NCBI GenBank assembly: GCA_019247755.1
Contig: JAFBAM010000269.1
Location: forward strand, 1-5,730
Length of the DNA: 5,730 nt
Direction of reading: 5' to 3'
From: Sphingomonas sp.
GTDB lineage: Bacteria > Pseudomonadota > Alphaproteobacteria > Sphingomonadales > Sphingomonadaceae
Part shown: piece by piece, positions 1 to 5,051 of the stretch
Numbering within the stretch: the first letter of the stretch is position 1
Layout: each line of letters begins with the position of its first letter
Translations under genes and position numbers: made by a program
The notes under the pieces: generated by a model
Databases searched by the model: none
What the model was told of the DNA's origin: nothing
What the model saw: only the letters and a program-made list of their open reading frames with translations

Positions 1-1
1 G

Positions 2-565
2 GTCGGCTTTTCGCATCAGGGCACCGAACTGGCGCCGGTGCAGCAGGCGGTCGACCAACAGGCGCGGGCGGTGAAGGCCTTTTTCCTCCGTTCCGGCTTC
101 AGGCAAGACGAGATCATCGACTACGACGTGTCGATGAGCCGCGAGCAGCCCACGGACAGGGACGGACAGCCGACTGGCCCGCAGAAGCTGACGGTCACCC
201 GATCCATCCAGCTCCGGACGAACGACATCGCAAAGGTTCGCGGCGCCTATGCAAGGCAGGCCGAGCTTCTGCGTGACGGTGTCGAGCTAGTGGGGAGTGG
301 CAGCAACGTCAGCTACACCTTCACCGGCCTCAACAAGCTGAAGCCCGAGATGATCGCCGAGGCGAACAAGAACGCGCGCGAAAGCGCCGAGCAGTTCGCG
401 CACGACAGCGGCGCGCGGGTCGGCAAGATCAAGACGGCCAGCCAGGGCTATTTCTCGGTCGGTGCTCGCGATGGCGAGGACTGCGACGATTGCGGATCGT
501 CTGGCGGAAGTTCGCCGTTCCAGAAGGTCCGCGTCGTGACGACGATCGATTACGACTTGGGCTGA
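2..565 (+). CDS. SIMPL-domain (DUF541, YggE/BP26-like) protein, 5'-truncated by window edge
   Basis: The frame is open from the first complete codon at base 2, and the residues before the GTG at 38 (reading VGFSHQGTELAP) look like ordinary family sequence, so the true start is probably upstream and the visible part is the C-terminal 187 residues. The family (E. coli YggE, Brucella BP26/Omp28, human IRAK1BP1) is usually about 230-250 residues with a signal peptide; bacterial members are periplasmic or outer-membrane-associated, and YggE is linked to oxidative-stress defence. Family-like features are the long N-terminal helix (AVKAFFLRSG), the segment SNVSYTFTGLNKLKPEMIAE, the helix ANKNARESAEQFAHDSG and the ending SSPFQKVRVVTTIDYDLG. 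A CxxC pair (CDDC, codons at 482-493) lies in an acidic, Gly/Ser-rich loop before the last strand. The family call is fairly sure; the biochemical role is not settled for the family. The last 16 bases overlap the convergent TPR gene. Confidence 0.85.
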   Translation, partial: VGFSHQGTELAPVQQAVDQQARAVKAFFLRSGFRQDEIIDYDVSMSREQPTDRDGQPTGPQKLTVTRSIQLRTNDIAKVRGAYARQAELLRDGVELVGSGSNVSYTFTGLNKLKPEMIAEANKNARESAEQFAHDSGARVGKIKTASQGYFSVGARDGEDCDDCGSSGGSSPFQKVRVVTTIDYDLG

Positions 566-1269
566 GTTGCCGGCGGCTGGGCGTCGCTCTTCACCGTCGG
601 GGTGACGCCCAGCATCTCGATCGCCTTGGCGGCGGCCTTGCCGACCGGTCCATTGCGATCGCTGTCAGCGGCGCGGGCCCAGTAGCTTCGAGCCTGCGCG
701 TCGTCGCCCGCGAAATCGGCGACATGGCCGGCCTCGAACAGGATTACAGGGTCCGAAGGTGCCAGCGTCAGGGCCTTCGAGATCGCGTTCTTGGCCGTCA
801 TTGCATCGCCTTCGCGGATCGCGAGCGCCGCGGAGAAATACCAGTAGAACGGATCATCGGAGATACTCGCAGCAGCCTCATTGGCCTTGGCGCGCGCGGT
901 TTTGAGATCGTTCTGCGCTTCGGCGGCGCGCGCCCTGTCGAGCAGGGCTTCTCCCCTTTGCTCCGCCTCTAGTCCGGGGAGCGTGAGCGCCCGGTCGAGG
1001 TCGAGCGCGGCCTTGCCGGGCTGGTTTGCCGCGATCCACAGATTGCCCGCGGCGGCGAACATGCGGGCCGTCTTTGGATCCTTTTCGGGTGAGGCCTTGG
1101 CGGCTTCCTCGAAATTCTGGGCCGCGCTTTCATTGTCGCCCGCCTTCTGCGCCTCGAGCGCGCGGCAGACCAGCGCATCGGGCGTGACGACGTCGGGGCA
1201 GCCTGCCTTTGGTGCCGAAGCGGCAGGAGCCGCGGTGGCAATGGCGGCGGCGAGAATGATTGGGATCAA
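550..1269 (-). CDS. Exported TPR-repeat protein
   Basis: A 239-residue protein with a short hydrophobic, Ala-rich N-terminus (MIPIILAAAIATAAPAASA), read as a signal peptide cleaved near residue 19 although it lacks a basic n-region. Residues about 33-215 are helix-turn-helix repeats typical of tetratricopeptide repeats: one around 36-60 (ALEAQKAGDNESAAQNFEEA), one around 68-98 (GNLWIAANQPGKAALDLDRA), one around 106-135, and two around 140-201 (ALAIREGDAMTAKNAISKAL, then GHVADFAGDDAQARSYWARA). The tail is Pro/Gln-rich and probably disordered. TPR domains bind proteins, so a periplasmic scaffold role is likely, but no partner can be named. The start is TTG at 1269, chosen because its bases overlap the hydrolase stop (TTGA), a GGAG lies 8 nt upstream, and it is the only start placing the signal peptide at the terminus. 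It is the last gene of the operon and overlaps the SIMPL gene by 16 bp. Confidence 0.87.
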   Translation of the reverse strand: MIPIILAAAIATAAPAASAPKAGCPDVVTPDALVCRALEAQKAGDNESAAQNFEEAAKASPEKDPKTARMFAAAGNLWIAANQPGKAALDLDRALTLPGLEAEQRGEALLDRARAAEAQNDLKTARAKANEAAASISDDPFYWYFSAALAIREGDAMTAKNAISKALTLAPSDPVILFEAGHVADFAGDDAQARSYWARAADSDRNGPVGKAAAKAIEMLGVTPTVKSDAQPPATQPKS

Positions 1270-1967
1270 GGATGAGGCTCCAGAAGGGCGGCAACCGTCC
1301 TGAGGATCGCGTCGATCTCGTGCGGTTCGGACAGCCGATGACCGCCGCCCTTGAGCACATTCAACTGCACGTCGGATGAACGTAGCGCCTTCATTGTCCT
1401 GAACGCCACATCGACGGGCACCTCCTTGTCATCCTCGCCGTGGATCAGCCGAACCGGGCAATCGACCACGATCGGCTTGTTCAGCAGCAAGAAGCGCTGA
1501 CCGGATTCCCAGAAGTTCCGGGACACTCGGCTGTTCTCATCGAGTTGCGCGGCTTGCTTCGCGGTGAAACCCCACGAAGTGAAATCCGGCGCCGCGGCAA
1601 TCCCGACCAGCGCCTTCATGCGCGCTGGCCTGAATTGCGCGAGGTGGAGCGCAATCCATCCGCCCATCGACGAGCCGATCAGGATCAACGGGCCCTTGGT
1701 CAGCCGATCGATCGCGGCCAGGGCTTCATCGAGCCAGCGGTCGAGCGTCCCGTCGGCAAGCCGACCGTGGCTGCTTCCCGTCCCCGAATAGTCAAACCGC
1801 AGCATCGCCAACTTCCGCCGCTCCGCGAAACTCGCGAGGGCCAAGGCTTTCGCGCCTTCCATGTCCGAGGCGTAGCCTGGCAGGAAAACGAGTGTCGGGC
1901 TCGCACCTGCCCGGAATCGATACGCGATGCGACGGTCTCCGACGTCCAGGAAAGCGGGTGCATTCAT
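1266..1967 (-). CDS. Alpha/beta hydrolase, ABHD10-like serine esterase/thioesterase
   Basis: A 233-residue single-domain alpha/beta hydrolase with no signal peptide, so probably cytoplasmic. The oxyanion-side strand LVFLPGY is at 26-32, then LRFDYSGTGSS at 56-66. The nucleophile elbow GSSMGG is at 98-103 with Ser100 as nucleophile. The acid is probably Asp180 in HGEDDKEVP, and the base His210 in GGGHRLS. The pattern of a G-Y/F-x-S-D-M-x-G-x-K-A-L-A loop, RFDYSG, GSSMGGW and CPVRLIHGxxD matches animal ABHD10, known as a mitochondrial depalmitoylase and acyl-glucuronide esterase, so an acyl-ester or thioester substrate is a reasonable guess for the bacterial protein. The substrate is not visible from sequence. 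ATG at 1967 has AGAGGG 6 nt upstream. It follows the CDF gene by 33 nt, and its TGA overlaps the next gene's TTG. Confidence 0.9.
   Translation of the reverse strand: MNAPAFLDVGDRRIAYRFRAGASPTLVFLPGYASDMEGAKALALASFAERRKLAMLRFDYSGTGSSHGRLADGTLDRWLDEALAAIDRLTKGPLILIGSSMGGWIALHLAQFRPARMKALVGIAAAPDFTSWGFTAKQAAQLDENSRVSRNFWESGQRFLLLNKPIVVDCPVRLIHGEDDKEVPVDVAFRTMKALRSSDVQLNVLKGGGHRLSEPHEIDAILRTVAALLEPHP
1278..1281 (-). promoter_or_regulatory. Ribosome binding site supporting the TTG start of the TPR gene
   Basis: GGAG on the minus strand with an 8-nt spacer to TTG at 1269-1267. It lies inside the last codons of the hydrolase gene, so ribosomes finishing that gene could re-initiate here. It decides the start because no ATG or GTG lies near the head of the signal peptide. 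Confidence 0.6.
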
Positions 1968-2000
1968 GACTGACCCTCTAGCCCTCAGTAGACCGGTGCG

Positions 2001-2972
2001 TCACGCCTCCACTGGGTCTCGGGCCTTCGCGACGTCCTCCGGCAAGGATTTCACCGGTGCAATCGTCACTTCTGAAAGGCGCGGATCGATTCGGCAAAGT
2101 TCGTCCTGTGCGGTCGACAGATCATCGACCGATACATGCGGGCCGATCGGTACGACATGCGCTTCCGCGGTTAGTTCGCGACCTCGCTCACGGACACGGA
2201 CGACGACATCTTTCACCCAGGGCTGTCCGGATAGAAATTCCGCGATCCGCTCGTCGATCGGATCGTCGTATTTCTCATCTACCGTCTTTGGGCTTCGATC
2301 GGTGACGTCGCCCACCGCCGTTCGAAGCTCGACCCATCCGCTGCGGATAATCTCGACAGAGATGAGCACTGCGGCGGCCGAGTCCGCCCACCAGAGCCCG
2401 AACGCCACTCCGACAATACCCAGGATCGCTGCGGCCGCGCTTTGCCAATTGGCCTCATTCATTTCCGCGTCGGACGCGAGTGTCTTGTCATAGAGAATAG
2501 CCGCGGCCTTGCGCTTGGCGCGCCCGAGGAAATGAGCCGGAATGGCGCACCACAGCAGCACCGGGATCGCCAGCCAGCCGGTCCACACAACCCGTCCAAA
2601 CAGCGCAAATCCGCCGATGGTCGGATGTTCCGCTATTGCCAGCTTCATCGCACCGTCAAGAAACAAGAGCAGGCCGACGGCCAATAATGCGATGGCCGAG
2701 CCGACATAGCCGGCGCTAACCACCCGCTCGTAGCCGAAAGGGAATCGCCGGTTGGGCGGTCGCCGGCTGATCTTGTCGCTGACGAGGAAGAAGATCGGGG
2801 GGAGCAAGCTCAGCGCATCCTCGACGAACTCCGTCTTTAGCGCCTGCGAGCCGCCCATCACCAGGAACAGCAAGCCGACGGTGGAGCAGATGTAAGCGAT
2901 GCTGATCCAGGCCAGCCTTTGGCCAGTCCGCAAAGCCGCCTCGGCATCCGGTCGGTCCGGGATGCCCCTCAC
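2001..2972 (-). CDS. Cation diffusion facilitator (CDF) family transporter, atypical metal site
   Basis: A 323-residue inner-membrane protein with CDF layout: hydrophobic segments at about 20-41, 54-66, 87-105, 131-148, 179-194 and 198-206, then a soluble C-terminal region to 323 resembling the CDF cytoplasmic ferredoxin-like domain (PWVKDVVVRVRERGRELTAE). CDF proteins export divalent cations such as Zn, Fe, Mn, Co or Ni against protons. The RRFPFGYERV motif (75-84) after helix 2 corresponds to the family FGHGKxE motif. The usual helix-2 DxxxD is not seen; the region reads TEFVEDALSLLPP with Glu48, Glu51 and Asp52. The usual helix-5 HxxxD is replaced by DAEMNEANW (Asp168, Asn172, Asn175). Membership is clear from the overall pattern, but metal and even activity are uncertain. 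The start is GTG at 2972, overlapping the upstream TGA by 4 nt (GTGA), with a strong AAGGAG 8 nt upstream. Confidence 0.88.
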   Translation of the reverse strand: MRGIPDRPDAEAALRTGQRLAWISIAYICSTVGLLFLVMGGSQALKTEFVEDALSLLPPIFFLVSDKISRRPPNRRFPFGYERVVSAGYVGSAIALLAVGLLLFLDGAMKLAIAEHPTIGGFALFGRVVWTGWLAIPVLLWCAIPAHFLGRAKRKAAAILYDKTLASDAEMNEANWQSAAAAILGIVGVAFGLWWADSAAAVLISVEIIRSGWVELRTAVGDVTDRSPKTVDEKYDDPIDERIAEFLSGQPWVKDVVVRVRERGRELTAEAHVVPIGPHVSVDDLSTAQDELCRIDPRLSEVTIAPVKSLPEDVAKARDPVEA

Positions 2973-3433
2973 GAGCTACTCTCCTTCGGCACGCGCATCT
3001 GCTCGGTCAGGAATCTGTCGAGCGTAAGGATGAACTGGTTCTCGCCCGGCGCGGTTAGGAACACATGCTTCTTCTTGTCGGCAGTTTTCGCGAAGGGCTG
3101 GCTGACGCCCGCGACCGACTTCCACGGAGTCTTTGCGTCAAAGCCACCGATGGCGAGGTCCAGCTCGTGATGTTCGAGCTGTTGCGCCAGGCTCGCTTCG
3201 CTTCCCTTCGCCCAGATGACCTTTGCGCCGATCCGCTGGGCGAACAGCCTGACGAGGTCCGGTTCCACGCCTGACGGCTCAGCCGGGGAAGCATCGACCC
3301 ACCCCCGATTGTCGGTCACGCCAACGCGGAGCTCGTGCGTGGAGGCGAGCCGATCGGTCGTCTTCTCGGGGTCGCGGGGCAGACCGCAGGCGACGGTCAG
3401 TAATGGGAGGAGAACCGGCCAGCAACGCAGCAT
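2969..3433 (-). CDS. Short periplasmic-binding-protein-like lipoprotein, apparently one lobe only
   Basis: A 154-residue protein from the ATG at 3433. Residues 1-16 form a lipoprotein signal peptide: Arg3, a hydrophobic stretch, then LTVAC with Cys16 as the probable lipidated residue; Gly17 at +2 shows no inner-membrane retention Asp. Residues 33-115 resemble the first lobe of type-2 solute-binding proteins (SBP_bac_3): HELRVGVTDNRGWVD, GVEPDLVRLFAQRIGAKVIW, LAQQLEHHELDLAIGGFDAK, then VSQPFAKT. Where a second lobe of roughly 90-100 residues should follow, the chain goes almost directly to KKHVFLTAPGENQFILTLDR, which looks like the terminal strand and helix returning to lobe 1. The mature protein is about 138 residues against some 220-240 in full family members. 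An in-frame GTG at 3517 would add 28 residues inside the upstream gene and bury the signal peptide, so ATG 3433 is preferred, though its ribosome site (GGA) is weak. Its TGA overlaps the CDF start. The ligand is unknown. Confidence 0.75.
   Translation of the reverse strand: MLRCWPVLLPLLTVACGLPRDPEKTTDRLASTHELRVGVTDNRGWVDASPAEPSGVEPDLVRLFAQRIGAKVIWAKGSEASLAQQLEHHELDLAIGGFDAKTPWKSVAGVSQPFAKTADKKKHVFLTAPGENQFILTLDRFLTEQMRVPKESSS
2981..2986 (-). promoter_or_regulatory. Strong ribosome binding site for the CDF gene GTG start
   Basis: AAGGAG on the minus strand with an 8-nt spacer to GTG at 2972-2970. It sits inside the last codons of the lipoprotein gene. With the GTGA stop/start overlap it fixes the start and implies translational coupling of the two genes. 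Confidence 0.7.
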
Positions 3434-3480
3434 GGTGTCCAAAAACGTGGCGCATGCGACCGGTTCCGGCGGTTGAAGGA

Positions 3481-4320
3481 TTAGCGTCGAGGATGCTCGG
3501 CGAGCCGCTCCACCCACCGTGCGACCTCAGCGTCGAAGGCGCCCAGATCGAAATGCTGCGGATCGTCGTGAGCATCTACGATGCCCCGGTCGATGTTGGC
3601 GTGGAACGCCGGGATCATCCACTGGCCTAACCGCGCGCTCGCCAACACGTACAGCAAGGCGAGCGTTCGATATTGAGCATGGGTGAAGCCCGGCTCCGGG
3701 CCAATGCGGTCATTGCCGGCCGGCCCTTGGGGATCGCTGCGGCGAGGCTGGAGGTTCTCGACGTGAAGGAAGCGGCCGCGCGAAGCTTCGCCGACGGCGC
3801 GTTCGAGCTTGGTCGCCCGCCAGCCGACTTCAAAATCGTGACCGACCGAAACGCGGCCAAGCCGATCGTTGAACAAATGCGCGACCGCGTCCTTGCCAAG
3901 GAACTGGTTGATGTCGTTGAATCGCTCCTGCCGGTCTAAGTCTCGCGGGAATGGATGCTCGCCGAGATTTGGCGAGCTGGTGTCGTGGATCACGAAATAA
4001 GCGGCACGGCGATGGTCGGACGTTTCTGAAACCGGGGATGCCGCCGGAAGCGGGATATGTGCCTGTCGTAGCAAGGCCGCCAGCCTAACGAAATCGATCT
4101 CGGGGCGCTGGCCGATCAAACCCGCGAGAGTCGGCGGCAAATCAACTTCGGCGGCAGCCGACCCACCCGCTTCAACCCGCCGCAGCAGGCAGCGCGCCTG
4201 CTCCAGCGGTGTCCCCGCGAAGCTCAGCGACGCGGAATCGAACCTGCAGTCCACCGAGGGCGCGGGGTTCGCCGGCGGAGCGAACAGTTGCGCCCCTGCG
4301 GCAAAGAGCAGCGCGATCAT
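3481..4320 (-). CDS. Exported Amidase_2/PGRP-like N-acetylmuramoyl-L-alanine amidase homologue
   Basis: A 279-residue protein. The N-terminus (MIALLFAAGAQLFAPPA) looks like a short signal peptide without a basic n-region. Residues 23-85 form a domain I do not recognise. The strand AAYFVIHDTSSP (106-117) resembles the Amidase_2 strand bearing the first zinc ligand (His112). Near the end, PAFHANIDRG (237-246) and DAHDDPQHFD (249-258) resemble the second and third ligand region (HxDIxPxRKxDPG in AmpD and AmiD), suggesting His240 and Asp253 or Asp249. Between them are AHLFNDRLGRVS (147-158) and HVENLQP (186-192); Glu188 may be the family catalytic acid. Family enzymes cut the bond between N-acetylmuramic acid and L-Ala in the envelope. 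Divergence is high, so a non-catalytic relative is possible. ATG at 4320 directly abuts the upstream TGA (0 nt), with AAAGG 8 nt upstream. Confidence 0.68.
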   Translation of the reverse strand: MIALLFAAGAQLFAPPANPAPSVDCRFDSASLSFAGTPLEQARCLLRRVEAGGSAAAEVDLPPTLAGLIGQRPEIDFVRLAALLRQAHIPLPAASPVSETSDHRRAAYFVIHDTSSPNLGEHPFPRDLDRQERFNDINQFLGKDAVAHLFNDRLGRVSVGHDFEVGWRATKLERAVGEASRGRFLHVENLQPRRSDPQGPAGNDRIGPEPGFTHAQYRTLALLYVLASARLGQWMIPAFHANIDRGIVDAHDDPQHFDLGAFDAEVARWVERLAEHPRR

Positions 4321-4536
4321 TCAGATGGCCTTTGAGCTTCGTCGCGACGGGGAGACAAAAATCTCCTCGATCGGACGCTCGAACAGCTCGGCGAGACGGA
4401 AGGCGAGAGGAAGCGACGGATCATATTTGCCGGTCTCGATCGCGTTGACGCTCTGCCGCGATACCTCGATCCGCTCGGCGAGATCCTGCTGGCTCCAGCC
4501 GCGTTCGGCGCGGAGAACGCGAAGGCGATTTTCCAT
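4321..4536 (-). CDS. Small XRE/Cro-family transcriptional regulator (YgzD/YozG type)
   Basis: A 71-residue stand-alone HTH_3 protein from the ATG at 4536. The five-helix XRE fold fills the chain: LRVLRAERGWSQQDLAERI (5-23) gives helix 1 and the positioning helix, SRQSVNAIETGKYDPS (26-41) gives the recognition helix and the typical ExGKYDPSL loop, and FRLAELFERPIEEIF (46-60) the last helices. It matches the short regulators found widely next to small membrane proteins. The start is ATG 4536 because the upstream stop overlaps it by one base (TGATG) and GAAGG lies 9 nt upstream; a TTG two codons earlier is less likely. There is no ligand domain, so it probably acts as a dimeric repressor. Autoregulation of the operon through the inverted repeat at 4952-4972 is an inference. 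Confidence 0.9.
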   Translation of the reverse strand: MENRLRVLRAERGWSQQDLAERIEVSRQSVNAIETGKYDPSLPLAFRLAELFERPIEEIFVSPSRRSSKAI

Positions 4537-4943
4537 CAGCAACCGCCTTCGCCGAGTGTCATCTTGTTGACGAGCCCGCCGACGCCCAGGCCGAAGAACC
4601 AGGCGATCACCATGTAGTAACCGTCGGCGTGGCCAACGAGGCCGAAGTTATCGAGGAAACCCCAGACCGTGGCGCAGCTGAGCGCGAAACCGCTCGCCCA
4701 CAGGATCTGCCGGACCATCAGCATTCTGACATATTCGTCCTGCTCCTCGACCAGGTAGCGGCCGATTGCGACGAAGATGCCGATGATCGGAATCGCGGGC
4801 AGGATGGCTACCGGATATCTCAGCAGGGTCGGGACCAGCGCGTGCTTGAATCCGTAGACGGCGCCGATCAGGAAGACGGCGTAAGCCAGGCTGAGCCAGA
4901 TCACGCGCCAGTTGTAGCGTTTCCAGGCGGCAGTGCGAATCAT
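4536..4943 (-). CDS. Four-helix inner-membrane protein paired with the XRE regulator
   Basis: A 135-residue polytopic protein with hydrophobic segments at about 14-32, 44-61, 80-97 and 109-126. The basic N-terminus (MIRTAAWKRYNWR) suggests a cytoplasmic start, and an even number of helices returns the C-terminus to the cytoplasm. The loop between helices 2 and 3 carries a charged block, EEQDEYVRMLMVRQ (66-79), that would then be cytoplasmic and looks conserved in kind. I know of no function; the arrangement, a small membrane protein cotranscribed with a YgzD-like HTH protein, is common in bacteria, and the membrane protein may report a signal to the regulator or be its main target. ATG at 4943 has a strong AAGGAAG 6 nt upstream. 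Its TGA overlaps the regulator's ATG by one base. It is the first gene of the proposed operon. Confidence 0.87.
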   Translation of the reverse strand: MIRTAAWKRYNWRVIWLSLAYAVFLIGAVYGFKHALVPTLLRYPVAILPAIPIIGIFVAIGRYLVEEQDEYVRMLMVRQILWASGFALSCATVWGFLDNFGLVGHADGYYMVIAWFFGLGVGGLVNKMTLGEGGC

Positions 4944-4951
4944 GTCAAGCT

Positions 4952-4972
4952 TCCTTGTTTAGATGACAAGGA
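4952..4972. promoter_or_regulatory. Operator-like perfect inverted repeat over the first gene's ribosome binding site
   Basis: TCCTTGT (4952-4958), a 7-nt spacer (TTAGATG), then ACAAGGA (4966-4972): a perfect 7+7 dyad 21 bp long, 8 bp before the ATG at 4943. One arm contains the AAGGA of the ribosome binding site. With the proposed promoter the transcript would start near 4967, inside the other arm, so an RNA hairpin would be incomplete and a DNA operator is the better reading. Size and symmetry suit a dimeric XRE repressor. That the operon's own regulator binds it is an inference. Confidence 0.5.
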
Positions 4973-4973
4973 C

Positions 4974-5001
4974 GCTTTACTGGTTCGGCACGGATTGTCA
5001 A
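4974..5001 (-). promoter_or_regulatory. Putative housekeeping sigma promoter of the seven-gene operon
   Basis: On the minus strand TTGACA (5001-4996) matches the consensus -35 exactly, then a 16-nt spacer and TAAAGC (4979-4974), a weak -10. A perfect -35 with a poor -10 is usual in alphaproteobacteria. Transcription would start near 4967, leaving a 5' leader of about 24 nt before the ATG at 4943. No other equally good box pair was seen in 4944-5051. Confidence 0.5.
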
Positions 5002-5026
5002 GCGACATCGACATTAGGCACTTGAC

Positions 5027-5042
5027 GTACCGTTGGCGGTAC
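5027..5042. repeat. Perfect 6+6 bp inverted repeat downstream of the FkbM gene
   Basis: GTACCG (5027-5032), TTGG, CGGTAC (5037-5042). It starts about 9 bp past the FkbM stop on the minus strand and could form a short hairpin there, but no T-tract follows, so it is not a convincing intrinsic terminator. It may instead be a protein-binding site upstream of the operon promoter. Two copies of TGACGT (5023-5028 and 5047-5052, 24 bp apart) flank or touch it. Confidence 0.3.
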
Positions 5043-5051
5043 CAGGTGACG

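Noticed and set aside
490..972. Plus-strand open frame of 160 codons overlapping the SIMPL and TPR genes
   Set aside because: Composition unlike a real protein, and it overlaps two genes with clear family features.
1440..1973. Plus-strand open frame of 177 codons opposite the hydrolase
   Set aside because: Arg/Pro/Gln-rich composition with no recognisable domain, while the minus strand encodes a complete catalytic triad.
1927..2493. Plus-strand open frame of 188 codons opposite the CDF and hydrolase genes
   Set aside because: Ser/Arg/Thr-rich low-quality protein with no motif, opposite a well-supported membrane transporter; it is the usual antisense shadow in GC-rich DNA.
3434..3517. GTG start at 3517 for the lipoprotein gene
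   Set aside because: It would put 28 extra residues before a normal lipoprotein signal peptide and overlap the amidase-like gene by 37 bp; ATG 3433 explains the lipobox. A chance GAGG lies upstream of the GTG, so it is not fully excluded.
4321..4943. XRE protein and membrane protein as a toxin-antitoxin or phage-defence pair
   Set aside because: The membrane protein is four-helix and not toxin-like in size or charge, the pair lies in an operon of ordinary envelope genes, and there is no phage or mobile-element context.
5027..5042. Intrinsic terminator for the FkbM gene
   Set aside because: The stem is only 6 bp and no run of T follows on the minus strand; kept only as an inverted repeat.
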